Assembly (NCBI RefSeq): GCF_963666545.1
Contig: NZ_OY762899.1
Location: 3,352,365-3,416,364 of the forward strand
DNA: 64,000 nt
From: an uncultured Bacteroides sp.
GTDB taxonomy: Bacteria; Bacteroidota; Bacteroidia; Bacteroidales; Bacteroidaceae
Direction: 5' to 3'
The position numbers were made by a program, and so were the translations under genes. Shown piece after piece: positions 55,238 to 63,132 of the stretch; within the stretch, counting starts at the first letter, position 1, and every line of letters starts with the position of its first letter. Below the pieces are notes generated by a model, which saw only the letters and a list, made by a program, of their open reading frames with translations, was not told the DNA's origin and ran no database searches.

Positions 55238-56416
55238 TTATTTTATCCCTAATTTGTCTTTTAGTTCTTTTGTTAAAGCATCTTTGTGTACCATCACATA
55301 GATGGTTTTGGCGCGTACATAGCTTTGAGACATATTGAGATATCCATTGAACTTATTACGCTCTGTTCCCCAAGAATTTTTGGTCATGTAGTACTTTTTA
55401 CCGTTTTGATCTTTTACAATTCCTGTCAGATGCATCAGGTGGTCGTCTGTAGTCTGAAAACCTTCGTATCCTTGTTGACGGACATCTTGGGTTACATTCA
55501 CCTCGGGGCAAGGTTGTTCAAATTTGTATGCTTCCTGCAGGCGATCTTCTTTGCTCATCTTCTCGAAACGTGCTCTGTCTGTAGTGGCAGATTCGTCTAT
55601 CTTTTCTGTTTCGGGATTAATGGCGACTCCGTTTTTGAAAGAGAATCCTTTCTCGCTTACATCTCCATCCCAACATACTGTATACCCACTGTTTAGCACA
55701 TGATCTATTACTCCCATCATCTCATCAAGCGGCAGATTATACATCAGTTGATGTTCCCAGTTATCAGGTACTTCGGGGGCAAACTTCTCGTAATAGGGTT
55801 TGTGGCTGAAGCTTGTTAATTCTACATAGTCGTCCATGTTTAGCCCCAAGCTTGCTGCAAAAGTTTGAGGAGTATATTCTTTGTCTTTATAGGTAAACTT
55901 CTTTGGTATCTCTCCCAGATAAATATCGAATAGGCTATTTAGTAATTTGTAGTATTCGGGGCTGCGTTTAGATTGTTTTATAGCAGTATCAGCTATAGCC
56001 GAGATGTACTCTGCTAATTCATTATGGTTGTGTTGCTTGGAATCATAATGAATGCCGCTGTAAATCTCTTCAGGTACAATGCCTACTTCTTTATAGGCAT
56101 TCATAAATGTGTGCGAGAGACTTCCTTGTCCAATGTTCCCTTCTCCCTTCCGGAGATAATTATCCTCTAGCTGATTCATGTACTTTTGGCGAACAATGAA
56201 CATCTCAGATAAATCGTACGTACCTTTGCCCATGCGGATCAGTTCCGACTCCATGAAAGAAGCTGTGGCAAAACACCAGCAAGTGCCACTGGAAGCTTGG
56301 TTTTTAACAGGAGTAGCTTCCTGGGATACGAGTGTGGTGAACTTATATCCGGGCGTTTGCGCTATTACATTTGTCGCAAGTAACAAAGTTGCGATTGATA
56401 AAATAAAAGTTCTCAT
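55238..56416 (-). CDS. Exported C1-family (bleomycin hydrolase / PepC-like) cysteine peptidase
   Basis: A 392-residue protein with a signal peptide cut near VIAQ (residue 20). The papain active site is KNQASSGTCWCFATASF, with Gln40 in the oxyanion hole and Cys46 as nucleophile; DDHLMHLTGIVKD supplies the His and KNSWGTE the Asn. The length and GIVPEEIYSG phrase fit the aminopeptidase C branch, here in exported form. It lies 72 bases downstream of the C69 gene on the same strand and could share its promoter. Confidence 0.93.
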   Translation of the reverse strand: MRTFILSIATLLLATNVIAQTPGYKFTTLVSQEATPVKNQASSGTCWCFATASFMESELIRMGKGTYDLSEMFIVRQKYMNQLEDNYLRKGEGNIGQGSLSHTFMNAYKEVGIVPEEIYSGIHYDSKQHNHNELAEYISAIADTAIKQSKRSPEYYKLLNSLFDIYLGEIPKKFTYKDKEYTPQTFAASLGLNMDDYVELTSFSHKPYYEKFAPEVPDNWEHQLMYNLPLDEMMGVIDHVLNSGYTVCWDGDVSEKGFSFKNGVAINPETEKIDESATTDRARFEKMSKEDRLQEAYKFEQPCPEVNVTQDVRQQGYEGFQTTDDHLMHLTGIVKDQNGKKYYMTKNSWGTERNKFNGYLNMSQSYVRAKTIYVMVHKDALTKELKDKLGIK

Positions 56417-56488
56417 ACTGTTTGTTTTATTATTTTAGTTTCCACCGGTCCATGCCTCACGTGGCTTTTCGTTTAATTCAGAACTAAC

Positions 56489-58099
56489 TTAGAATCCCTT
56501 TTGAAAATCGTGCCAAAATTTGTCGCCCATCTCCTGCCAACGTAGTAACGTTGCGCCTGCAAAATCAGCTGTATATCCTGTAAGAAAAGCTTCTGCAGCT
56601 TCTTTTCCTTGTGCTTTTAATATTTCAGCATACTGTTTTTCTACAAAGGGTAATTCACGTTGTCCTTTTTGATCAAAGTAAGTAAGATTGCTCTCTACCA
56701 TTTTTTTTGTTGCTCCCCATTTTACTGTTGCCAGCTTGTTCGCTCTTCTAAATGCCCAAATAGCTGCATCTTCACGATAGCGGTGTTGCCCGCAAATCTT
56801 GAAGCATTCCGGCAGATCCTTTGTGCCACAGAATATAGGGATGCGGGGGCTTTGTCCCGGATTATCAAACGAAAACCACACTACACCGCCAACGGCATCA
56901 GGAAGCCAGCTACGCAACTGGATGACAGTGGAGTAGGAACATTGTGGAACAGCAATGTTTCGGTTATTCTTTACCACGTCTCCTTTAATTGCGTTGAGCA
57001 TATTCATCATTTCTCTACCCATCCAAGGGTTGGCCATGGGACTGATGATGGTATCTTTCTCTTCGCTATCTTTTCTTTTTACTGTGACCTTTAAATTCCG
57101 AGTGATATCCCATTCCGTTCCTTCGTAAGTTTGGCGGAGCAACTTTACTACATCTGTAGCCGAAACAGGCTTTTCAGGCTTTACGCTGAAAGGTAGTTCT
57201 TCCGAATCATAACTTAGATGGAGTGATGGAGCCAAAGCATTCAACACAAAGAATTCTCGGATACTAAATGCCTTTTTCTCGCCGAAGTAGTTAGCGCCAC
57301 TATACGCTTTCCAGAATTTGAAAGGTTCCTTACCATCCCAAAAGCCTAACTTCTGGGCCACTTCAAAAACATTGTTCGAAGCCATGTAGTTATCTGTATC
57401 TTTTAAATCCAATGTGCTGATACGTGATATATTTGCAGAAATACCGATGTGATTGTCGGGAATCCGTACGGCTGCCCACACACCTCCTATTTTATCTTTT
57501 CCTTCACCAAAAATCTCAAAGTGCCATACTTCTTTAGGGTCGGCAAAAGTGAGGCACTCTCCCCAGTCTGCATAGCCATATTTCTCTACTAATTCTCCGA
57601 TAAGCGTGATCGCTTGTCGGGCAGTGGTACAGCGTTGTAGTGCTACTTTTTCAAGTTCTTCAATCATAAACATTCCATTAGGGTTGACCAACTCTTTGCG
57701 GCCGCTGATGGTTGTTTCTCCAATGCCCAATTGCTTTTCGTTCAGGCATGGATAAGCAGTATCCAAAAAAGAAAAGGTGGAGCGTGCTTGAGGGATGTAT
57801 CCTTTTAACTTCAAGTCGGTAGCATCATTCACAAACTCTGTATGCAAACGATCCTGATAAATGGCCATTGTGGTATCTTTTTCATAAGTCACCCCCGCCT
57901 CCATGTTTAACCATGTGCGGTAATAACTGTCACAAGTGTGGCTTGTCATCACAGAACCATCGGCTGATGCTTTTTTGCCGACCATGATACTTGTACAACT
58001 TTCGGGATTGAGTACCGGCATTTGTTTGTAGAATTCTTGAGCAATACACGTTGAGCTCAACGAGGAGAGAAGAACAAGCGTTGTAGCAACTAGTTTCAT
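56489..58099 (-). CDS. Exported C69 family dipeptidase (PepD/Ntn hydrolase)
   Basis: A 536-residue protein with a signal peptide cut near CIAQ (residue 21). NPESCTSIMVGKKASADGSV holds Cys35; in this family a pro-peptide is removed so that the Cys becomes the N-terminal nucleophile. SHTCDSYYRTWLNM, WHFEIFGEGK and GGVWAAVRIPDNHIGISANI, seen in part, are conserved. It cuts dipeptides of broad type. A -7 element lies 40 bases upstream. With the C1 and M1 genes it makes a cluster of three exported peptidases. Confidence 0.93.
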   Translation of the reverse strand: MKLVATTLVLLSSLSSTCIAQEFYKQMPVLNPESCTSIMVGKKASADGSVMTSHTCDSYYRTWLNMEAGVTYEKDTTMAIYQDRLHTEFVNDATDLKLKGYIPQARSTFSFLDTAYPCLNEKQLGIGETTISGRKELVNPNGMFMIEELEKVALQRCTTARQAITLIGELVEKYGYADWGECLTFADPKEVWHFEIFGEGKDKIGGVWAAVRIPDNHIGISANISRISTLDLKDTDNYMASNNVFEVAQKLGFWDGKEPFKFWKAYSGANYFGEKKAFSIREFFVLNALAPSLHLSYDSEELPFSVKPEKPVSATDVVKLLRQTYEGTEWDITRNLKVTVKRKDSEEKDTIISPMANPWMGREMMNMLNAIKGDVVKNNRNIAVPQCSYSTVIQLRSWLPDAVGGVVWFSFDNPGQSPRIPIFCGTKDLPECFKICGQHRYREDAAIWAFRRANKLATVKWGATKKMVESNLTYFDQKGQRELPFVEKQYAEILKAQGKEAAEAFLTGYTADFAGATLLRWQEMGDKFWHDFQKGF

Positions 58100-58138
58100 C
58101 CTTAATTTGGTTTTGATGGTTTATGCTACAAACTTATG

Positions 58139-58146
58139 CAAAAATA
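58139..58146 (-). promoter_or_regulatory. -7 promoter element of the C69 dipeptidase gene
   Basis: TATTTTTG on the minus strand, full match, 40 bases before the ATG. Confidence 0.5.
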
Positions 58147-58201
58147 TTGATTTATAAACGTGTCTAATAAAGAATAGAAGTATTTGCGGCGAAAATATAT
58201 C

Positions 58202-58238
58202 AAAAAAGCGGAGATACTCATTCGTTCCCCGCTTTTTG
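58202..58238 (-). terminator. Terminator hairpin downstream of the short gene
   Basis: Arms AAAAAGCGG and CCGCTTTTT around about 17 bases, with an A/T run on both sides. On the minus strand it lies 62 bases after the short ORF. Confidence 0.65.
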
Positions 58239-58299
58239 CTATTTTATCTTAATCTCGTAATTTACATAGTAGACTGCTTTTAAAGCAGTTCTTTGCTAT

Positions 58300-58443
58300 T
58301 TACATTGTTACTTGTTTCTCAAGCAACTTTTGCAATTTGCCATTTAATAATTGGCACATAATTCCGTTTCCCATTGCATGGTATCTTTTGATACGGTACT
58401 GCAACATAATGATTTCATTTGCATTTCTTTTCATAATCTTCAT
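58300..58443 (-). CDS. Short basic protein of 47 residues (candidate gene)
   Basis: The ORF reads MKIMKRNANEIIMLQYRIKR to LLEKQVTM. It is basic, Met-rich, and probably one or two helices, with a single Cys. I do not recognise it. Support for a real gene: a full -7 element (TATCTTTG) 60 bases upstream, an 18-base palindrome just upstream of that at the -33 region, and a terminator hairpin downstream, all on the same strand and inside an otherwise empty 650-bp interval. No Shine-Dalgarno site is seen, as usual here. A start at Met4 is possible. It could also be a small RNA that happens to hold an ORF. Confidence 0.5.
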   Translation of the reverse strand: MKIMKRNANEIIMLQYRIKRYHAMGNGIMCQLLNGKLQKLLEKQVTM

Positions 58444-58502
58444 CTTTTGTGCCCTTCACGTTTTGAAGAGCGGTTTGTTATCCTTTGTTTCTTTGAACAC
58501 TG

Positions 58503-58510
58503 CAAAGATA
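58503..58510 (-). promoter_or_regulatory. -7 promoter element of the short gene
   Basis: TATCTTTG on the minus strand, full match to TAnnTTTG. Confidence 0.55.
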
Positions 58511-58527
58511 CGGCATATTCTTGAATA

Positions 58528-58545
58528 ATATGTTTTATAACATAT
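58528..58545. promoter_or_regulatory. Palindrome at the -33 region of the short gene
   Basis: ATATGTT-TTAT-AACATAT, perfect 7-bp arms, starting 18 bases upstream of the -7 element. A likely operator. Confidence 0.5.
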
Positions 58546-58690
58546 AAATTATGCAAAAGAACTCGTTTATTTGATTAAAGAGGCGATATCGGGACGATTA
58601 TTACAATTGTGTTACATGAAAAAGCGAATATCTAGGTTAATTGCGGGCTTATTCCAGTCACTCAGGTATGTTTCACATACATATATAAAT
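58546..58690. other. Intergenic sequence with no recognised feature
   Basis: Between the short gene's operator and the rny terminator I see nothing firm; a 37-codon plus-strand ORF here runs into the terminator and is not believed. Confidence 0.5.
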
Positions 58691-58693
58691 AGA

Positions 58694-58727
58694 AAGCGGG
58701 CATTGTCAGAATCGACAATGCCCGCTT
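58694..58727 (-). terminator. Intrinsic terminator of rny
   Basis: Perfect 14-bp arms AAGCGGGCATTGTC and GACAATGCCCGCTT around AGAATC, 26 bases after the rny stop. Confidence 0.82.
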
Positions 58728-58752
58728 AAGTAGTTAACTCTATTTATTCTGC

Positions 58753-60288
58753 TTACTTCGCAAAGCTTACAGCACGCGTTTCGCGTATTACTGTAATTTT
58801 CACTTGTCCCGGATAAGTCATCTCATCCTGAATCTTTTTAGCGATTTCATTCGATAAGCTTTCAGTTTCTTTATCATCAATTTTATCAGCACCCACAATG
58901 ACACGGAGTTCGCGACCGGCTTGTATAGCGTAAGTCTTGGTTACTCCCGGATATGACATTGCTAATTGCTCTAAATCATTCAAACGTTTGATATAAGCTT
59001 CTACAATTTCACGACGGGCACCCGGACGAGCTCCTGAGATGGCATCACAAACTTGAACGATAGGAGCAAACAGGCTCGTCATTTCTATTTCATCATGATG
59101 GGCACCAATGGCATTGCAGATATCTGGTTTTTCCTTAAATTTCTCAGCAAGCTTCATACCAAGCAATGCGTGTGGCAATTCAGGTTCTTCATCAGGCACC
59201 TTGCCTATATCGTGGAGTAATCCTGCGCGTTTAGCTTTTTTAGGATTCAGGCCAAGTTCAGATGCCATTACAGCACAAAGATTGGCTGTTTCGCGAGCAT
59301 GTTGCAACAGATTTTGTCCGTAAGATGAACGGTACTTCATTTTTCCGATAATACGGATTAATTCAGGATGCAATCCGTGAATTCCTAAATCGATAGTAGT
59401 ACGTTTACCTGTTTCAATAATTTCTTCTTCTACTTGCTTCTTTACTTTAGAAACAATCTCCTCGATACGTGCCGGGTGAATACGTCCGTCCGTTACTAAT
59501 TGGTGCAAAGCAAGGCGTGCTATTTCACGACGCACGGGGTCGAAAGCCGAGAGTACAATTGCTTCAGGGGTATCATCTACTACGATTTCAACTCCTGTAG
59601 CAGCTTCAAGCGCCCGGATGTTTCGTCCTTCACGGCCAATAATACGGCCCTTGATTTCGTCTGATTCTATATGGAACACAGTCACTGAATTTTCAATGGC
59701 GGTCTCCGTTGCTACACGTTGAATAGACTGTATGACAATGCGCTTAGCCTCTTTATTGGCTGTCATTTTAGCCTCGTCCATTATGTCGTTGATGAAAGAT
59801 TGCGCATCTGTTTTAGCTTCCTCTTTCAATGATTCGATCAATCTGTTTTTTGCGTCATCAGCAGATAAACCTGAAATTGCTTCCAGCTTTTCAATTTCCT
59901 GATGTTGCAACTTATCCAACTCCTCTTTCTTCTTATCAACAATGACTAACTGTGTTTCTAAATTTTCTTTCACAGCCTCAGCTTCTGTCTTCTTTCGTTG
60001 AACTTCTTCCTGGCGTTGAGTAATTACCATTTCGCGTTGCTTAATCCTATTCTCCGCTTGCTGAATTTTTTGGTTGCGGAGGGATACTTCCTTCTCCAAA
60101 TCAGCTTTCTTGTTCAGGAACTTCTCCTTCACTTCCAGCAATTTGTTCTTCTTGATAACTTCTGCTTCAGTTTCGGCCTCTCTTAAAATGCTGTCGTATT
60201 TCGACTTCAAAGCATATTTAAAGAGTACGTACGATAGGGATCCCCCTACGATGAAACATACAATGGATACTACTATTGTTACTGTCAT
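58753..60288 (-). CDS. rny: Ribonuclease Y
   Basis: A membrane-bound endoribonuclease that begins mRNA decay. Length 511 from ATG 60288 ([16 protein letters not shown]); the GTG at 60324 lies in front of the natural membrane anchor and is rejected. One membrane segment (about 3-22) is followed by a long coiled coil (about 30-190), a KH domain ([20 protein letters not shown], seen in part) and an HD domain with [12 protein letters not shown] and GAHHDEIE. It is third in an operon with zapA and a coiled-coil protein, with a long hairpin just in front. Confidence 0.97.
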   Translation of the reverse strand: MTVTIVVSIVCFIVGGSLSYVLFKYALKSKYDSILREAETEAEVIKKNKLLEVKEKFLNKKADLEKEVSLRNQKIQQAENRIKQREMVITQRQEEVQRKKTEAEAVKENLETQLVIVDKKKEELDKLQHQEIEKLEAISGLSADDAKNRLIESLKEEAKTDAQSFINDIMDEAKMTANKEAKRIVIQSIQRVATETAIENSVTVFHIESDEIKGRIIGREGRNIRALEAATGVEIVVDDTPEAIVLSAFDPVRREIARLALHQLVTDGRIHPARIEEIVSKVKKQVEEEIIETGKRTTIDLGIHGLHPELIRIIGKMKYRSSYGQNLLQHARETANLCAVMASELGLNPKKAKRAGLLHDIGKVPDEEPELPHALLGMKLAEKFKEKPDICNAIGAHHDEIEMTSLFAPIVQVCDAISGARPGARREIVEAYIKRLNDLEQLAMSYPGVTKTYAIQAGRELRVIVGADKIDDKETESLSNEIAKKIQDEMTYPGQVKITVIRETRAVSFAK

Positions 60289-60315
60289 TGCAATTAATTT
60301 AATATATAAATAAAA

Positions 60316-60374
60316 ACGCACCACTTAAACACACAGAGTAGAAACCTTTCTCTCCGTGCATTTCAGTAGTGCGT
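60316..60374 (-). ncRNA. Long imperfect hairpin between zapA and rny (terminator, attenuator or small RNA)
   Basis: On the minus strand ACGCACTACTGAAATGCAC folds back on GTGTGTTTAAGTGGTGCGT with further pairing inside, and five T's follow. It fills most of the 115-bp gap. It may partly end transcription after zapA or be a stable RNA; I cannot decide. Confidence 0.45.
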
Positions 60375-60403
60375 GTATCGTTTTCTCTCCAGATAGTCGT
60401 TCC

Positions 60404-60694
60404 TTATTCCTTCCTGAAATATTCTTCAAGTACTTCAGTCAGTTCTTCTATCTTTTCGGTATATGGTTCCGTATCATTACGTTGTTTCTGCTTCAAATTA
60501 TCTAGAGAGAATTCATACGCCACCATGGCTATAATCTTCTCCAGATCCAAGTTCTTATAATGAGTCCGGTACGCATTGAGTTTGATATTAACTTGCTTGG
60601 CAGCCTCTCTGACTATCTCCTCCTCATCGCGATTTATCTGAAGAGGATAGTTTGAGTCTGCTATCTGCAGGTTTATCTTTATTTTATCGTTCAT
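60404..60694 (-). CDS. zapA: Cell division protein ZapA
   Basis: A 96-residue protein. The start KIKINLQIADSNYPLQINRDEEEIVREAAKQVN, seen here in part, has the beta-hairpin and helix of ZapA, and the rest is a coiled coil. ZapA bundles FtsZ filaments at mid-cell. The gene lies 13 bases after the coiled-coil gene at 60708 and 115 before rny. The call fits both length and position, since zapA is often found with a small coiled-coil gene in Bacteroidetes. Confidence 0.88.
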   Translation of the reverse strand: MNDKIKINLQIADSNYPLQINRDEEEIVREAAKQVNIKLNAYRTHYKNLDLEKIIAMVAYEFSLDNLKQKQRNDTEPYTEKIEELTEVLEEYFRKE

Positions 60695-60707
60695 ACACCT
60701 TTATCGT

Positions 60708-61001
60708 TTATTCATTTAATAAAGCGATGCATTTATCGACTTCACGCACTAATTTGGACAATCGCAGTTTCGTCTCTTTTACGTCACTGCCGCTAAGGCT
60801 GATTGTCGTTGCTGTTTTTAGGTTAGTGTAGTTAGCTTCCAATATCATATAGTCAGCTTGTACCTTCGCTTTTTCTTCTTTTTTTTCTTCAAGAAGTCGC
60901 TTTAACTCTGCATTTTCACGCTTTAGCTCGTCGTGTAAATAGATCAAATGCCTAAGTCTTGCTTCAAAGGTAGATAATAACTTTTTTTCTTCTTCTGTCA
61001 T
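60708..61001 (-). CDS. Small coiled-coil protein, partner of zapA in the operon
   Basis: A 97-residue protein, mostly one coiled coil (LSTFEARLRHLIYLHDELKR and on, with many Glu/Lys heptads). It could be a ZapB-like partner of ZapA, by position and coiled-coil nature only. I start at ATG 61001 (MTEEEKKLLS); the frame opens earlier at 61031 but that would be within the promoter. A good promoter lies just upstream: TTTG at 61047-61050 and TATTTTTG at 61021-61028 (minus strand, 18-base spacer). Confidence 0.8.
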   Translation of the reverse strand: MTEEEKKLLSTFEARLRHLIYLHDELKRENAELKRLLEEKKEEKAKVQADYMILEANYTNLKTATTISLSGSDVKETKLRLSKLVREVDKCIALLNE

Positions 61002-61020
61002 TCCACACCAAAATTGTACA

Positions 61021-61050
61021 CAAAAATACAATTAACTACGAGATTACAAA
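61021..61050 (-). promoter_or_regulatory. Promoter of the coiled-coil-zapA-rny operon
   Basis: On the minus strand, TTTG, 18 bases, then TATTTTTG: both -33 and -7 elements of the Bacteroidetes consensus, 20 bases from the ATG. Confidence 0.7.
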
Positions 61051-61160
61051 AGCTTTTCGCCGTAAATTAATAGATTTCACTTAAAATACTTATTTAACAC
61101 CTCAAAAGATTCCTCTATCGCTTATTCTTTGAACAGCGAATTAAATAATTAATAAGATTA

Positions 61161-61191
61161 TTTGGTTTATAATATAAACTAGTTATCTTTG
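61161..61191 (+). promoter_or_regulatory. Promoter of the small membrane-protein operon
   Basis: TTTG (61161-61164), a 19-base spacer, and TATCTTTG (61184-61191): a full match to TTTG-N19-TAnnTTTG. The leader to the first ATG is about 150 bases; apart from A/T richness I see no clear riboswitch in it. Confidence 0.75.
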
Positions 61192-61345
61192 CGAAGATTC
61201 GAATCTAAAAACTAGTGCGTCTCCTTATTTAATAGTGAAATAGAATGGAGATAATTAGTTATAATTTATTTCTAGAGTGTTTCAAAGTGCTTATTTGTGT
61301 TTCAGATAGATAAGCGGAAGTAAAACGAATAAAAGTAATGCAATT

Positions 61346-61570
61346 ATGGAGTTAATAGAAGAAAAGCAGAAAATGAAAACTCGATTCTCATTACATGTTA
61401 CTATGTGTATCGTGAAGTACATTGTAATTAATGTATTCTTGGTTGTGGTTAATTGGCTTACCACTCCACACTATTGGTGGGTGTTATGGGTTATAGCAGG
61501 TTGGGGTGTCGGTTTATCTCTCAACTTATTGTTGGAGTATATGGAATATAAAATTAATAAAGAACAGTAA
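61346..61570 (+). CDS. Small two-transmembrane-segment protein (2TM domain)
   Basis: A 74-residue protein with a charged N-terminus and two hydrophobic segments, about 15-37 (HVTMCIVKYIVINVFLVVVN) and 43-63 (WWVLWVIAGWGVGLSLNLLL), ending in a charged tail. This resembles the 2TM domain often found next to membrane histidine kinases or regulators. It begins the small operon that also holds a 28-codon ORF, a larger membrane protein and a winged-helix protein. Role unknown. Confidence 0.82.
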   Translation: MELIEEKQKMKTRFSLHVTMCIVKYIVINVFLVVVNWLTTPHYWWVLWVIAGWGVGLSLNLLLEYMEYKINKEQ

Positions 61571-61572
61571 AA

Positions 61573-61659
61573 GTGGAAACATTGATTCTCAATATAGTAA
61601 CCGCTTGGGTGGCAGTTGTTATAGTTCTTGCTTATTATAGTTATGAATATAGTAATTAA
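61573..61659 (+). CDS. Very short membrane peptide ORF (28 codons, GTG start)
   Basis: Reads METLILNIVTAWVAVVIVLA then YYSYEYSN. Residues 4-20 form one hydrophobic helix, and the tail is Tyr-rich. It begins two bases after the 2TM gene stop and ends six bases before the next ATG, so it fits exactly between two genes of one operon. The start is GTG and no family is known to me. The tight fit and the one-helix make-up argue for a real small membrane protein. Confidence 0.5.
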   Translation: METLILNIVTAWVAVVIVLAYYSYEYSN

Positions 61660-61665
61660 TTAGTT

Positions 61666-62253
61666 ATGGAAGATAAAAAACTTACGGAGAAAGAGAGTTT
61701 AGAACTGATTTCTCAAATGATTTGCAATACACGTAATAGAATGGAAGAGAATAATGGCATTCCATTCCTTATTTGGGGCTATTCAACGGTTGTTATAGCA
61801 TTGTCGGTGTGGTATATGGTTACCACTACACAAAATTATTACTGGCAGTGGCTTTGGTTCGGCATACCTACACTATCATATCTTGCGTGGTTCATATTCA
61901 ATGCTAATAAAAAGAAGAAAGGGAATCCGCATGTGAAAACATTTGTGGACCGTGTGATAGGGCATGTATGGATGGTGTTTGGCATTACCGGATTTTTAGT
62001 TTCTATGATGGCTATTTTATATCGTATTCCAATTTTGTTTATCATCTTGCTAACGATGGGCATGGCTACTGCTATCACCGGACTGATCATTCGTTTTAAA
62101 CCGGTTATCATTTCCGGTTTTTTAGGTATGGCTCTTTCACTCTTGTGTTTTGTCGTGAACGGCACTGATGCAATCTTGGTGTTTGCAGCTGCTTTTGTGC
62201 TGATGATGGTGATTCCGGGACACATATTAAATAATGCGAGTAGAAAACGATGA
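61666..62253 (+). CDS. Hypothetical multi-pass membrane protein
   Basis: A 195-residue protein. A short soluble N-terminus (LTEKESLELISQMICNTRNR) precedes five to six hydrophobic segments: about 32-52, 62-82, 100-122, 124-144, 148-166 and 167-188. The N-terminal phrase, with SLELI and MI..TR.R, is common in small Bacteroidetes membrane proteins that pair with a winged-helix regulator. No catalytic motif is visible. It is followed 15 bases later by the regulator gene. Confidence 0.8.
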   Translation: MEDKKLTEKESLELISQMICNTRNRMEENNGIPFLIWGYSTVVIALSVWYMVTTTQNYYWQWLWFGIPTLSYLAWFIFNANKKKKGNPHVKTFVDRVIGHVWMVFGITGFLVSMMAILYRIPILFIILLTMGMATAITGLIIRFKPVIISGFLGMALSLLCFVVNGTDAILVFAAAFVLMMVIPGHILNNASRKR

Positions 62254-62268
62254 AAGGGAGGGTAGGAT

Positions 62269-62553
62269 ATGTTTAAGGAACTAAATCCGTTGCTTCATTC
62301 CGAACTTCGTTTGGGCATTATTTCTTTGCTGATTTCTGTTGAAGAGGCTGATTTTGTTTATATTCGCCAACAAACAGGATCGACAGCGGGGAATCTCAGC
62401 ATACAGATTGATAAGCTGAACAATGCAGGTTATGTGGAAGTAACGAAATCGTTTAAGGGAAAGATGCCTTGTACCACGTGCAGGATTACCCCTGCCGGTA
62501 TAGATGCTTTTGAAGAATACGTGGATGCTTTGAAGAGTTACATTATTAAATAA
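62269..62553 (+). CDS. Winged-helix transcriptional regulator (ArsR/MarR-like, DUF24-like size)
   Basis: A 94-residue DNA-binding protein. LNPLLHSELRLGIISLLIS is helix 1-2, FVYIRQQTGSTAGNLSIQID the recognition helix region, and YVEVTKSFKGKMPCTTCRIT the wing. It is of the small transcriptional regulator group that pairs with membrane proteins. Two cysteines (CTTC) in the wing might sense redox or metal. An unusual purine-rich stretch, AAAGGGAGGGTAGG, lies just before the ATG and looks like a strong Shine-Dalgarno site, rare in this phylum. Confidence 0.88.
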   Translation: MFKELNPLLHSELRLGIISLLISVEEADFVYIRQQTGSTAGNLSIQIDKLNNAGYVEVTKSFKGKMPCTTCRITPAGIDAFEEYVDALKSYIIK

Positions 62554-62565
62554 GAGATATTAGTT

Positions 62566-63132
62566 ATGTTGAAAGTCTTAGTAACATTTGCCGTGAAGGA
62601 TGAACTCGTGGAAATTAAATGGCCTGATGCGGAGCTTTATTATTTGCGTACAGGTATTGGAAAAGTGAAAGCTGCTTTTCGTGTCTCAGATGCTATTAAT
62701 CAGGTGCAGCCCGATTTAGTTCTTAATTTGGGAACGGCAGGTACCGTCAATCATCAGGTAGGCGACATTCTGGTCTGTCGCAGGTTTATCGATCGCGACT
62801 TACAAAAAATAAAAGATTTGGATTTGGAATATGAGGTCAGTACGGCCGATCTGCTTCAGGAAAAAGGTTATTGCAGCAATTGGGTAGGGGAAGCTACTTG
62901 CAACACAGGCGACAGTTTCCTAACCGAGCTAACCGATGTGGATGGTGACGTAGTAGATATGGAGGCTTTTGCACAAGCTTTTGTTTGCCAGAGTAAGCAG
63001 ATTCCTTTTGTATCAGTAAAATATGTGACTGATGTGATTGGGCAAAATTCTGTGTCTCATTGGGAAGATAAGTTAGCCGACGCACGTATCGGTCTTTCTC
63101 ACTTTTTCAATGTCCTGTACGATAGGATATGA
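62566..63132 (+). CDS. 5'-methylthioadenosine/S-adenosylhomocysteine nucleosidase-like protein
   Basis: A 188-residue nucleoside phosphorylase-fold protein. The phrases YLRTGIGKVKAAFRVSDAI, LVLNLGTAGTVNHQVGDI and VDMEAFAQAFVC, with the substrate-binding Met-Glu and a late FVSVKYVTDVIG that carries the catalytic Asp, fit the nucleosidase group. It is shorter than classical Pfs (about 230). It would clear MTA or SAH after methyl transfers. It starts 12 bases after the regulator gene. Its 3' end overlaps that of the opposite YbaN-like gene by 34 bases. Confidence 0.87.
   Translation: MLKVLVTFAVKDELVEIKWPDAELYYLRTGIGKVKAAFRVSDAINQVQPDLVLNLGTAGTVNHQVGDILVCRRFIDRDLQKIKDLDLEYEVSTADLLQEKGYCSNWVGEATCNTGDSFLTELTDVDGDVVDMEAFAQAFVCQSKQIPFVSVKYVTDVIGQNSVSHWEDKLADARIGLSHFFNVLYDRI

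Noticed and set aside
58337-58528. A 63-codon plus-strand ORF with a hydrophobic middle
   Set aside because: It lies opposite the short candidate gene and its promoter and lacks a plus-strand promoter; the minus-strand reading explains the region better.
58621-58729. A 37-codon plus-strand ORF (MKKRISRLIAG...)
   Set aside because: It reads through the rny terminator arms and has no promoter of its own.
60316-60374. 6S RNA
   Set aside because: In some bacteria ssrS lies by zapA, but this structure is only about 60 bases and lacks the central bulge, so I do not call it 6S RNA.
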